Shown: in pieces, positions 9,316-18,075 of the stretch
How the letters are laid out: each line of letters begins with the position of its first letter
How positions within the stretch are numbered: the stretch's first letter is position 1
Origin: Stutzerimonas kunmingensis
GTDB taxonomy: Bacteria > Pseudomonadota > Gammaproteobacteria > Pseudomonadales > Pseudomonadaceae
Reading direction: 5' to 3'
Assembly: GCF_002929225.1 (NCBI RefSeq)
Contig: NZ_PISM01000004.1
Location: 186,001-250,000 of the forward strand
Length of the DNA stretch: 64,000 bases
The notes under the pieces: model-generated
Databases searched by the model: none
The model's input: only the letters and a program-made list of their open reading frames with translations
What the model was told of the DNA's origin: nothing
Program-made: the position numbers and the translations under genes

Positions 9316-11376
9316 CTAGCGCAGCTCGGAATTGACTGCCCGATCGAATGGTGTCGACTGGCGCAGCAGCAGGTCGAGATCGCGGGCGGGCAGCGGCTTG
9401 CTGTAATAGTAGCCCTGGCCTTCCTGGCAACCTTCGGCGATCAGATAGGCTTCCTGCTCCGGTGTTTCGACGCCCTCGGCGATCACCGTCATGCCGAGGC
9501 TTTTGCCCAGCTGGATGACCGCGCGCACGATGGTCGCGCCCTCGTCCTGGCCGATGTCCTGGACGAAGCTCTTGTCGATCTTGATCTTGTCCAGCGGCAG
9601 GCTCTTGAGATAACTCAGCGAGGAGTAACCGGTACCGAAATCGTCGATCGCGATCAGCGCGCCGGAGCGCCGCAGGCTGTGCAGGTTGTGCGCTGCCGCG
9701 TCGATGTCTTCCATCAGCCCCGTCTCGGTCACCTCCAGTTCGAGGGTTTCGGCTGGCAACTGGTGCTTCTGCAGCAGCTCGCCGATCATCTGCGGTAGCT
9801 GCGGGTGGCGCAGTTGTACGGTGGAAAGATTCACCGCAACGCGCAGTCCGGTGTAGCCCTCGGCATGCCACTGCCGCAGCTGGCTGCAGGCCTGATCAAG
9901 CACCCATTTGCCGATCTCGATGATGCTGCCGTTCTGCTCCGCCAGCGGGATGAACAGATCCGGTGGGACCAGCTTGCCCTGGGGGTGTTTCCAGCGGATC
10001 AGTGCCTCGACGCCGGTGATGCGGTTCTGGCGGTAGTCGACCTGGGGCTGGTAGACCAGATGGAACTCGTTGCGCTTGAGCGCTTCGCTGAGATCCTTTT
10101 CCAGCTCCCGACGGGCGCGCATCTCGCTATCGATGCTGGCGACATAGAACTGGTAGCGGTTGCGCGAGCGGCTCTTTGCCAGCGTCATGGTCTGCTCGGC
10201 CTTTTGCAGCAGCTTTTCGGTATTGTCGCCATCTTCTGGGTACAGCGTGATGCCGATGGTGGCGCGCAACCGAATCGGGTCGCCGTCGAGCTCGATCGGG
10301 GTTTCCAGATCGTCCAGCAGCGCCTGGGCCAACTCGGCGGCATCGTAGGGCTGCTCGATGCCGCTGAGTACGAGGACGAACTGATCGCCGCCCAGTCGTG
10401 CCAGCGCACCGAGACGGCCAGCGGAGCCGCGCAGGCGGTCTGCCAGGGCCTTGAGCAGGCAGTCGCCGGCCTGATAGCTGTACTGCTCGTTTACACCCTT
10501 GAAGTCGTCAAGCCCCAGACAAAGCACTGCGACGCGCCGCTGCATGCGTCGAGCCTCGTCGAGAATGTGGTCGAGCTGACTTTGCAGCTGCTGCCGGTTC
10601 GGCAGACCGGTCAGGGAGTCGTACTGGGTCATGCGATACAGGCTGCTTTCAGCCTCCTGACGCAGGTGCATGTTGTGCTCGATAGAGGCGAGCAAGCCGT
10701 TGGCCGTTTCCACCCACAGGCCTAGCTCGTTGCGCTCATGCCCACGGATCATCGGCAACTTGTGCTCGCCGGGCCGGTCGGGGTTGATCCGCGCCAGATG
10801 CTCGATGAGCTTGGTCAACGGACGGGTCAGCAGCCACTGGTAGATCAGGAAGAGCACGAAGCCCAGCGTCAGCGCACGCAGGATGCCGACGATGAAGATC
10901 ACGATGGAGTCGTTGATGAATTCCTGGCCGTATTTGGCGGTGTCCAGGGTTATGCGCAGCTCGCCGTAATATTCGTTGTAAGGCGGTTTGCCGATCAGCG
11001 GAATCGAGAACTGTCGGTCGCGGTGGAGAATCGGATCGGTCAGCCAGCGTGTCGGCAGGTCGATAGGTGGTCTGATCTTCAGCGCCAGCATGCCTTCGTC
11101 CGGATGGCCGATGGATGCCATGCGAATCGATTCGTGCTGGAAGAGCCCCTCCATAACCTGGGCGCCCATCTCGCGGTCGAGGCTGTAGATCGCCTGAGTG
11201 GATGGGTCGCGGGTCATGCGCAGGATGCGTTGGGCATCGGCTTCGATCAACTGGCGTGTCTTGTAGGCACCGAAGATGATCTGTGCGCAGCTGAGCACCA
11301 GCCCTACCGCAAGCGCCGATAGCAGGACTACACGCAGGAGCTTACGCGACAGGCTATTGCGCATTTCCAGCTTCAA
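9316..11376 (-). CDS. bifA: BifA-type cyclic-di-GMP phosphodiesterase (degenerate GGDEF plus EAL)
   Basis: Inner-membrane signalling enzyme of 686 residues that hydrolyses c-di-GMP; BifA links low c-di-GMP to swarming and less biofilm in pseudomonads. Two membrane helices (about 10-33 and 158-182) bracket a periplasmic sensor region; a HAMP-like linker follows, then GGDEF with the degenerate signature LGGDQF near residue 330, and an EAL domain with an intact GVEALIRW near residue 455, VNLS, EVTETG, DDFGTGYSS, KIDKSFV and EGVET. The Q in GGDQF is the known BifA signature and predicts no cyclase activity. Location next to sodB and near icmP matches the P. aeruginosa order. An alternative start is the internal Met at residue 5. 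Confidence 0.93.
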   Translation of the reverse strand: MKLEMRNSLSRKLLRVVLLSALAVGLVLSCAQIIFGAYKTRQLIEADAQRILRMTRDPSTQAIYSLDREMGAQVMEGLFQHESIRMASIGHPDEGMLALKIRPPIDLPTRWLTDPILHRDRQFSIPLIGKPPYNEYYGELRITLDTAKYGQEFINDSIVIFIVGILRALTLGFVLFLIYQWLLTRPLTKLIEHLARINPDRPGEHKLPMIRGHERNELGLWVETANGLLASIEHNMHLRQEAESSLYRMTQYDSLTGLPNRQQLQSQLDHILDEARRMQRRVAVLCLGLDDFKGVNEQYSYQAGDCLLKALADRLRGSAGRLGALARLGGDQFVLVLSGIEQPYDAAELAQALLDDLETPIELDGDPIRLRATIGITLYPEDGDNTEKLLQKAEQTMTLAKSRSRNRYQFYVASIDSEMRARRELEKDLSEALKRNEFHLVYQPQVDYRQNRITGVEALIRWKHPQGKLVPPDLFIPLAEQNGSIIEIGKWVLDQACSQLRQWHAEGYTGLRVAVNLSTVQLRHPQLPQMIGELLQKHQLPAETLELEVTETGLMEDIDAAAHNLHSLRRSGALIAIDDFGTGYSSLSYLKSLPLDKIKIDKSFVQDIGQDEGATIVRAVIQLGKSLGMTVIAEGVETPEQEAYLIAEGCQEGQGYYYSKPLPARDLDLLLRQSTPFDRAVNSELR

Positions 11377-11616
11377 ATGAAGGTCCTTTTCCGTGCCGAC
11401 GCTCGGTTGCGGAAGTATTGTTAGTCATTCGGCAATCGTCAAAGGCAATTAAACCAGTAAGTCAGCAAGCTCCGACTGTGCCGGCAGTACGTCTTAGGAT
11501 GCAAGCCCAAAGGCGTAATCCTAAGGAAACATTGCGCGTCGATTACCGATACCGTAAGGCGACTTTTTTCCGGGCTGCAAATGTATAGCGGCAGGCGACA
11601 CCGAACCCTTAAATGA

Positions 11617-11643
11617 AAATGCCCGCAACAAGTGCGGGCATTT
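11617..11643 (-). terminator. Terminator after sodB
   Basis: A perfect 11-bp inverted repeat (aaatgcccgca / tgcgggcattt) with a 5-base loop. On the minus strand it is followed by ttcattt and starts 17 bp past the sodB stop. The A/T-rich ends could also let it work on the other strand. Confidence 0.85.
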
Positions 11644-11660
11644 CGTTAGCGCTGGGTGGC

Positions 11661-12242
11661 TCAGCCGGCGAAGTTCTTCGCGACGAAGTCCCAGTTGACC
11701 AGGTTCCAGAATGCTTCGACGAACTTCGGACGAGCGTTGCGGTAGTCGATGTAGTAGGCGTGTTCCCAGACGTCACAGGTCAGCAGTGGCTTGTCACCTG
11801 CAGTCATCGGGTTGCCGGCACCGATGGTGCTTGCCAGGCCGAGGCTGCCGTCGGACTTCTTCACCAGCCAGGCCCAGCCGGAGCCGAAGGTGCCGATGGC
11901 GGTCTTGGTGAACTCTTCCTTGAACTTGTCGAACGAGCCGAAGGATGCGTTGATGGCATCGGCCAGCGCGCCAGTCGGCTGACCACCGGCGTTCGGCGCC
12001 AGGCAGTTCCAGAAGAAGGTGTGGTTCCAGACCTGAGCGGCATTGTTGAAGATGCCACCGGAAGAGGTCTTGATGATGCTTTCCAGATCCTTGCCTTCGA
12101 ACTCGGTGCCCGGGATCAGGTTGTTCAGATTGGTCACGTAAGCAGCGTGGTGCTTGTCGTGGTGAAACTCGAGCGTCTCGGCGGACATGTGCGGCTCGAG
12201 AGCGTTCTTTTCGTACGGCAGCGGCGGCAATTCGAAAGCCAT
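11661..12242 (-). CDS. sodB: Superoxide dismutase [Fe]
   Basis: Cytoplasmic iron superoxide dismutase of 193 residues, the usual length, converting superoxide to hydrogen peroxide and oxygen. The ATG at 12242 gives the standard N-terminus [10 protein letters not shown]; the longer open frame upstream is not coding. Metal ligands are visible in order: His in LEFHHDKHH (near 27), His in WNHTFFW (near 74), and Asp/His in DVWEHAYY (near 157/161). The residues after WNHTFFWN (CLAPNAGG) are of the iron type. It is followed by a terminator and stands alone. Iron and Fur-linked control is usual for this gene, but I did not find a clear Fur box in the 400 bp upstream. Confidence 0.97.
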   Translation of the reverse strand: MAFELPPLPYEKNALEPHMSAETLEFHHDKHHAAYVTNLNNLIPGTEFEGKDLESIIKTSSGGIFNNAAQVWNHTFFWNCLAPNAGGQPTGALADAINASFGSFDKFKEEFTKTAIGTFGSGWAWLVKKSDGSLGLASTIGAGNPMTAGDKPLLTCDVWEHAYYIDYRNARPKFVEAFWNLVNWDFVAKNFAG

Positions 12243-12642
12243 GATGTATCTCCTACTCAGGTGTCGAGGGTTGATGCGGCCAGCTGGAAGGAGCGTGCGA
12301 GGCGTGCCGGCGATACCGGTGAGCAGGAGCGAATGTGCGTCCCACCCTGACCTCTGTCGTTCCCTTCGCTCGCTACATGCTTGCGCAATCTCTGGCCGTT
12401 CACGGTCGGCCGAACAGACAGACTGAAGCCTTCCGCTCCATGTCTGCGAGCCAGCGATCATAGCACCCGACCTGCGGCAAAACCACGCGGCAACTGTATG
12501 GAATATAGGTTCCAGAGGGGTTGGCGAGGCGAAGCAGCGGATGCAAACAACTGGCTGCGCCTTGCGTGGACCGCGCCGTCGGGCCGGGCGTTCCTTGCGA
12601 CCTGCAAAAATGGCGCGCGGCCGGTTGTCGTGCGCCAGGGCG
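12243..12642. other. Intergenic region between sodB and argO
   Basis: About 400 bp without a supported gene. It must hold the sodB promoter; open frames here are short and have the composition of shadow frames. I see no convincing hairpin terminator for argO, no tRNA-like fold and no repeat shared with other parts of the window. Confidence 0.5.
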
Positions 12643-13251
12643 TCAGCTGGCGAATGCGAGCTGTGCGGCAATCGCGAACATCATGGCGGCGACGCCGAGG
12701 TCGATCAGACGCCAAGTCAGCGGGCGGGCCAGCCAGGGTGCAAGCCAGGCGCCACCGAGCGCAAGGGTCATGAACCACAGTGTCGATGCACTGGCAGCGC
12801 CCAGTGTGTAGGCGCCTGGCTCGGGCTGCTGTGCGCCGAGTGAGCCGATCAGTACCACTGTATCGAGATAGACGTGCGGATTGAGCAACGTCACCGCCAG
12901 CGCGGCCAACAGCACCGCACGCAGCGGTCGCGGCTGCGCATCAGCGCTGCGCAGGCTCTGTGGCTTGAACGCGCGACGCAGCGCCAGGGTGCCGTACCAG
13001 AGCAGGAAGGCGACGCCGCCCCAGCGGGTGATCTCCAGCAGTAGCGGGTTGTCCGCCAGCACCGCTGCCAATCCGAATACACCGACGCTGACCAACAGTA
13101 CGTCACAGAGGATGCACAGCGCCGCCACTGGCAGATGGTGCTCCCGGCGCAGGCTTTGCGCGAGCACGAACGCATTCTGCGCGCCGATCGCCATGATCAG
13201 CCCCGCCGCGACCAGAAGGCCGTTGATATAGCTTTGCCAGATTGCATTCAT
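12643..13251 (-). CDS. argO: LysE/ArgO family amino acid exporter
   Basis: Inner-membrane protein of 202 residues with about six hydrophobic helices, of the LysE family that exports arginine or lysine. The N-terminal signature [18 protein letters not shown] (residues 17-34) and the second half motif [15 protein letters not shown] are typical of ArgO/LysE. It is divergent from an ArgP-type LysR regulator (start 13342) with about 90 bp between the starts, the classical arrangement in which ArgP/LysG senses lysine or arginine and switches the exporter on. The operator is presumably in this gap. The substrate (arginine versus lysine) cannot be decided from the sequence. Confidence 0.92.
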   Translation of the reverse strand: MNAIWQSYINGLLVAAGLIMAIGAQNAFVLAQSLRREHHLPVAALCILCDVLLVSVGVFGLAAVLADNPLLLEITRWGGVAFLLWYGTLALRRAFKPQSLRSADAQPRPLRAVLLAALAVTLLNPHVYLDTVVLIGSLGAQQPEPGAYTLGAASASTLWFMTLALGGAWLAPWLARPLTWRLIDLGVAAMMFAIAAQLAFAS

Positions 13252-13341
13252 GCCGCACGCCTCGTCCGATTTACTGGCGAGTCTGGGCAGTGGGGCGCTA
13301 TAAGAGAAACAAATTCTCTTCAGGGTGCATTAGGAATACTG

Positions 13342-14232
13342 ATGTTCGATTACAAATTACTCGCGGCGCTTGCGGCGGTTGTCGAGCAGGCGGGTTTCGA
13401 ACGAGCCGCGCAGGCGTTGGGGCTTTCGCAATCGGCCATATCCCAGCGGATCAAATTACTCGAGGCGCGCGTCGGCCAGCCGGTGCTGCTGCGCGATACG
13501 CCGCCCCGGCCGACCGAGCTGGGTCAACGATTGCTCAACCATGTGCAGCAGGTGCGCTTGCTCGAGCGGGACCTGCAAGGGCAGGTCCCGGCGCTGGACG
13601 AAAATCGCCTGCCCGAGCGATTGCGTATTGCCCTGAATGCCGACAGCCTGGCGACCTGGTGGGCCGGCGCGGTGGCGCCGTTCTGCGCCGAGCATCGGGT
13701 GCTGCTCGATCATGTGGTGGAAGACCAGGCGGTCGGACTCAAGCGCATGCGCGCTGGCGAGGTCGCAGCCTGCGTGTGCGCGGCGGAACGGCCGCTGGCA
13801 GGCGCGCGCAGTCAGTTTCTTGGGGCGATGCGCTATCGCGCGCTGGCCAGTCCGGTCTTTGTCAGTCGGCATTTCCAGCGACCGGCAGCCGCTGCGGATC
13901 TGGCTCGGGTGCCTGCCGTGGTCTTCGGCCCGGATGACCAGCTGCAACACCGCTACATGGCAGCAGTCGGCGGGGGAGAGGCGTTCGTCCATCACCTCTG
14001 CCCGTCGTCCGAAGGTTTCGTACGCCTGCTGCAGAGCGGGCTTGGCTGGGGGTTGGTGCCGGAGTTACAGGTGCGCGGCGAACTTGCGCGCGGGGAATTG
14101 GTCGATGTGCTGTCCGGACCGCCGATCGACGTGCCTTTGTATTGGCATCACTGGCGTAATGGCGGGCAATTGCTCGACGAGCTGACCCGGCATCTGGTGC
14201 GTTGCGCCAGCGACTGGTTACTGGTTGATTGA
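13342..14232 (+). CDS. argP: LysR family regulator ArgP (LysG type)
   Basis: Transcriptional activator of 296 residues. The N-terminal winged helix (MFDYKLLAALAAVVEQ, then AAQALGLSQSAISQRIK at about residues 24-40) is followed by a LysR effector domain (about 90-290). The ATG at 13342 gives the standard ArgP start; the frame is open further upstream only because it runs across the promoter region and argO. It is divergent from the exporter gene argO, which is its expected target. The predicted effectors are arginine and lysine. The 3' end converges with a small minus-strand gene with 4 bp between stops. Confidence 0.93.
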   Translation: MFDYKLLAALAAVVEQAGFERAAQALGLSQSAISQRIKLLEARVGQPVLLRDTPPRPTELGQRLLNHVQQVRLLERDLQGQVPALDENRLPERLRIALNADSLATWWAGAVAPFCAEHRVLLDHVVEDQAVGLKRMRAGEVAACVCAAERPLAGARSQFLGAMRYRALASPVFVSRHFQRPAAAADLARVPAVVFGPDDQLQHRYMAAVGGGEAFVHHLCPSSEGFVRLLQSGLGWGLVPELQVRGELARGELVDVLSGPPIDVPLYWHHWRNGGQLLDELTRHLVRCASDWLLVD

Positions 14233-14236
14233 GCGC

Positions 14237-14503
14237 TCAGGCGAGTACGCGCTGGCCTCGGTAAATGCGTACCGTGGCGCCGCTGCTGGCCGCGCGTGGT
14301 GGAGGTGGTGCCGGCAACCGATCACTGAACGCGGCGAGCTGGCGTCCGAGTTCGCGGGTCAGCTCATCGTTGGAGTTCATGCACCCGGCAAGCATTGCCG
14401 TAACCGCATCCGGTTGGTCGAGATGGATGTCGAGTTGCTGCTCATCGCGAAGTCTGCGTCGCAGGCTGCGCATGCAGTCGATAACCGCCTTGTTCAGCTC
14501 CAT
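14237..14503 (-). CDS. Small conserved-type hypothetical protein
   Basis: A predicted 88-residue cytoplasmic protein starting at MELNKAVIDC (ATG at 14503, with gaggaaca upstream as a weak ribosome site). It is charged, mostly helical to about residue 65, with a proline run (PAPPPPRAA) and a basic C-terminus (RIYRGQRVLA). I do not recognise a family or domain. The frame could start 12 codons earlier (14539), but the upstream residues look non-coding. It is convergent with argP. It is probably real, since the composition is biased as in neighbouring genes, but function is unknown. Confidence 0.55.
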   Translation of the reverse strand: MELNKAVIDCMRSLRRRLRDEQQLDIHLDQPDAVTAMLAGCMNSNDELTRELGRQLAAFSDRLPAPPPPRAASSGATVRIYRGQRVLA

Positions 14504-14862
14504 GCTGTGTTCCTCGTGAATTGCCCTAAGGCCCAACATCCCTGTCGGAAGTGTCTATCCGCTGGCAAGAGAGACAGAGCAAGTGGCGTACCAATTTCCG
14601 GCGTTGCTGCGCGGTTTTTGCATCTGGCAGGCGAAGCGCCCGGCTGGCGAGGCCTGCAGACTGCCCGTAGGCGATGGTCACCGCTGTGGTGCCTGTTCGC
14701 GGGGCTGCCGAGTGCGCCATTCGATGCACCGTGATGCGTATCACAAGCGGCGCACTGCTCTACCACGGTGCATCTGCTCCACCGGCGCGCCGTCACTGAT
14801 GGGCACGCCCTGAATCGTTATACTGCGCGCTGTATTTCGCACCGCGCCATTGAAGGTACCCC
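14504..14862. other. Intergenic region upstream of the coiled-coil gene
   Basis: About 360 bp with no supported gene. A TATACT element (14819-14824), with gttatactg context 38 bp before the ATG at 14863, is a plausible -10 box for the downstream plus-strand gene; the matching -35 is weak. Nothing else stands out. Confidence 0.4.
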
Positions 14863-15768
14863 ATGCGCAACGATGCTCACGACGAACTGGACAACATTCC
14901 CAGCCTGACCGCAGGCCGTGACCGCGTGGAGCCCTATCCGGCGCCGGATCTCGAGCCGATCCGCAGAACCGCCGATGAGCCTGTGGATGACGGGCGCTCC
15001 CGCCAGAAACGTCGCCCTGCAAGCACTGCTGGCAAGGTGAGTACGGCGCCGCTGTGGGTCATGGTGCTGGCCTTGCTCCTCAGCCTTGGCGCGCTCGGTT
15101 GGTGGAGTTATCAGAAGATCGCCATGCTGGAAATGCAGCTGGTCGCCACCCAGGAAAGCTTCGCGCGTATCAGTGAGGATGCCGCCGGACGACTGCAGGA
15201 CATCAGCGGGAAAGTCGTTGCGACCGAGTCCAATGTGACTACGGAAAGCGAGGCGGTGAAACTGCGCATCAAGCAGCTTGAGCAACAGGCCATCGATCTT
15301 GACCGCAAGCAGCAGGCCTTTGCTACCGAACAGCAGAGTCTGACTGGCAAACAGGGCAATCAGGATCGACGCATGGACGAGCAGGGCAAGCGCCTCGAGC
15401 AGCTGGGTGCCGACCTGCAGGCTCAGCAGGGGAGTACTGCGACACTGGCAGAGAGCGTCAAGGCGTTGGGCAGCGAGCAGGCGTCACTCAAAACGACCCT
15501 GGACGAGCAGGGCAAGCTGGCCGGACGGGTCGACAGCTTGAGCAAGGACATCGCGGCGCTGAAGCAGGGCGGTAACCAGAGTCAGGCGATCAGCCGGCTG
15601 GAGCAGGACATCCTGGTGCTGCGCAGTGAGCTGGACAATCGGCCGGCGCCCGCGCCAAACGCGATCAACACCGCCGAGTTCGACTCCTTCCGGGCTCAGG
15701 TCACCCGCACCATCAATTCCATGCAGGGGCAGATCGCCAATCTGCAAGGTCAGCTCGACGGACGTTAA
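14863..15768 (+). CDS. Membrane-anchored coiled-coil protein of unknown function
   Basis: A 301-residue protein: an acidic/proline N-terminal cytoplasmic tail, a single membrane helix at about residues 64-84 (LWVMVLALLLSLGALGWWSYQ), then a long periplasmic heptad-rich region from about 85 to 260 with frequent K/E/Q/L pattern (LRIKQLEQQAIDLDRKQQ), a proline-rich break (RPAPAPN) and a final amphipathic segment (TINSMQGQIANLQGQLDG). There is no cysteine and no enzyme motif. Architecture suggests a structural or envelope-spanning role. Pseudomonads carry similar proteins that databases sometimes label ATPase, but no nucleotide-binding motif is visible. It stands as a single gene with its own promoter. 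Confidence 0.8.
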   Translation: MRNDAHDELDNIPSLTAGRDRVEPYPAPDLEPIRRTADEPVDDGRSRQKRRPASTAGKVSTAPLWVMVLALLLSLGALGWWSYQKIAMLEMQLVATQESFARISEDAAGRLQDISGKVVATESNVTTESEAVKLRIKQLEQQAIDLDRKQQAFATEQQSLTGKQGNQDRRMDEQGKRLEQLGADLQAQQGSTATLAESVKALGSEQASLKTTLDEQGKLAGRVDSLSKDIAALKQGGNQSQAISRLEQDILVLRSELDNRPAPAPNAINTAEFDSFRAQVTRTINSMQGQIANLQGQLDGR

Positions 15769-15775
15769 CCGCGTA

Positions 15776-15803
15776 AGAGCCGCCGCGCGTATTCGCGACG
15801 GCG
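15776..15803. terminator. Possible bidirectional terminator hairpin
   Basis: An imperfect GC-rich inverted repeat (gccgccgcgcg / cgcgacggcggc) between two convergent genes, the coiled-coil gene and estA. It has one internal mismatch and only a short T stretch (ctttg), so it is a weak call. Confidence 0.4.
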
Positions 15804-15823
15804 GCCTTTGCGCTCTACGAACC

Positions 15824-17735
15824 TTACAGGTCCCAGGCCAGTGACAGCCCCACTCCGTGGTCGCGGTTATCGTTGCCGCGGTAATGGTAGTTGGCGCGCA
15901 GCGCCAGACCGGGCGTCAGGCGGTGCGTCAGGCCCACGCTGAAGCGCGTCTGGTCGCCGGTCGGTACCGCGCCCGGCAGCTCGAAGCTGTTGCCCGACAC
16001 ACTGTTCAGCGACATGCGCAGGTCACGCCGATCCTCGTCCTCGCGCTCCACCTCCCGCGCCACCTCGCCGAATAGCCGCGTGCGTTCGCTCAGCGCATAG
16101 TCGCCGAACAGGCCGAGTGAGAGGCGCAGCGAATCCAGTTCCTGATCGTCATAGCTCAATGCAGTGGAGCGCTCGCCCTGCTCGCTGTAACCATCGACTT
16201 CGACCTTCTGATAGCTGGCACCGACGAATGGGCCGAACTGGAGTTGATCGCCTGGCTGCATCAGGTTGAAGCCAGCCTTCGCCGCCGCACCCCATAGCGT
16301 GCCTTCGGTGTCACCCTTTTCCGTGCGCTCGCTGATGCCAAGGGCGAACGTACGCTTGAGGTCGTGGTAGTCCAGATACCCGGCGCTGAGGCTGAAGTCG
16401 GCGAACAGACGCTGGTATTCGTAACGGGCGAAGGCCGTGGCCAGGTAGCTGCGCATGTCGTACTCGGAGTCGTTTCTGCCCAGTTCCAGCGAGTTTTCCG
16501 CCAGGCCCAGGCTGACGCCGGCCAGCCACGTCTCACTCAAACGCTGGGTAACACCAAGCGACAGACTCAGGCCCGCTACCGTCACCGCCACCGTAACCGT
16601 CGTACTCAGGCCGGTTGTAACCACCCTGGACGAAGGTGCGCCAGGCGCCGACCGCCTGCCAGTCGCCGCGCCGCGCAGACAGTTCGTTGTCCAGTTGCTG
16701 CAGGTGAGCGCGCAGTGCCGAGCGGCCCATTTCCGGTAGCAGGGATACTTCCCACGGCGCGGAAATGATCGAGTACAGGTAGTCGGCGCTGATCTGATGA
16801 ACAGCGGTGGTTGGATGGACGGCGTCGTTGAACAGCAGGCGGTTAGGATCAGGTGCTGTGCCGCCGAGGCTGTAGGTCGGGTCCGGCAGGCAGGTGCCGC
16901 CCGACGCATCGAAACACACGGCTGTCTGTGCCACGTTGGGGTCGAAGCCGAAGGCGGCCAGGTCAGCACGTACCTCGGCCAGCAACAGGCGGTTGTTCAC
17001 CAGCACGTAGTTGCCACCCTGGGCTTGCAGCTGGCTCGCCAGCTCGGTGTTGAACTGGTCGCTTAGAAAGTTGAATGTGGCGGCCTGGCCAGTGATGAAG
17101 CCCAGTGGCGTGGTGCCGACGTCCGGCAGATCGGAGACGATGATGTAGCGCGCGCCCGCGGTCTGTAGTGCAGCGACGCCAGCCACCAGATTACCGGCGG
17201 CGTCAGCCATCGTGACCGGGTTGGTGCCGAGCTGGAAGATGTCGTTACCGCCGCCGTTCAGGTAGTAGAGAGCATTGCTGTCGACGCGTGGGTTCTCGAC
17301 CAGATAGCCGGGCCGGGTCCGGGTAGAGCCGCCCGCGGAAACGGTCGAGTCGAGGGTGATCGAATCGAGAATCTGGTCGGTGCGGTAACCGCCGACGGCA
17401 TAGTTGGTGCCGTCCGGATTGCCTGTGAGGACTGCCGGTAACAGCGGCGTGGAGGGTAACGATTGAAGGCCCAGCATGCTCGCCAGGCGTTGCGTACCGA
17501 CCTCGCCAATATATTCGCCGGCACCGTAAGTGGGGCCGGTTCGGTTGGTGAAGCGCAAGCCTCCGGTAGGGTTGCCCCCGAGGGTCGGGCTTTGCAGGTC
17601 GGGAAAGTTGCCAGCATCGCTCAGCGAGTCGCCGAATACGACGAACTGACTGAACGGGCCGTCATCGGCGATGGCCGCGTCTGTCGCGCAGGTGAGTAGA
17701 ACGGCTGCCGCAAGCGGTTTGAGGGCGCTCTGCAC
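15824..17735 (-). pseudogene. estA: estA: autotransporter GDSL esterase, disrupted by a +1 frameshift
   Basis: EstA is an outer-membrane autotransporter esterase (about 640 residues) linked to rhamnolipid production and motility. The GTG at 17735 follows aaggag by 6 bp and begins a signal peptide ending near AIADD. The passenger shows the GDSL block FGDSLSDAGN, the block III motif GGGND, and the catalytic Asp/His in FNDAVHP. The C-terminal beta-barrel is intact in another frame and ends in a typical outer-membrane terminus (GLSLAWDL). The frames change at a CCC run on the plus strand (16572-16574): reading one base fewer restores the join GDGSGLSLSLGVTQ and a 636-residue product. As written, translation ends about 40 bases later (stop at 16533) and no barrel is made. 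Either a real mutation or a sequencing error. Confidence 0.88.
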
Positions 17736-18075
17736 GGGTAACTCCTTATTGTTCTTTTTGTTTGGATGCATCGCTCGCACATGCGCGGGCGATCCGGCCA
17801 CGCTATTGGGAGCCGCCAGCGGGTATAAGCGCCCGAAAGGGCGATTTTTCCGAACGGTAGATCGTTCTTAGGAGTTACTTGCAGCTTTGATTTCATTGTC
17901 CTGGCTCAAGGGTTTTTGATGGCCAACTGATACCATTCGCCGCGCTTGCGCTTCTGTGGACGCCCAATGCGCCGCCGAACGGTGATGCGTTGAGACGGAT
18001 ATTGAAAAGCAGCGAGCGGCAACCGGAGCCGTCCGCTGTGTAAAGAACCTTCCCTGCCTGGGAGCACAATAATAA
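17736..18075. other. Intergenic region between estA and the diguanylate cyclase gene
   Basis: About 340 bp between divergent genes. It holds a small hairpin on the plus strand at 17830-17848 (cgccc-gaaa-gggcg followed by attttt), which looks like a terminator although no plus-strand gene precedes it. The promoters of estA and the cyclase gene must also lie here. No open frame with coding character was found. Confidence 0.45.
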
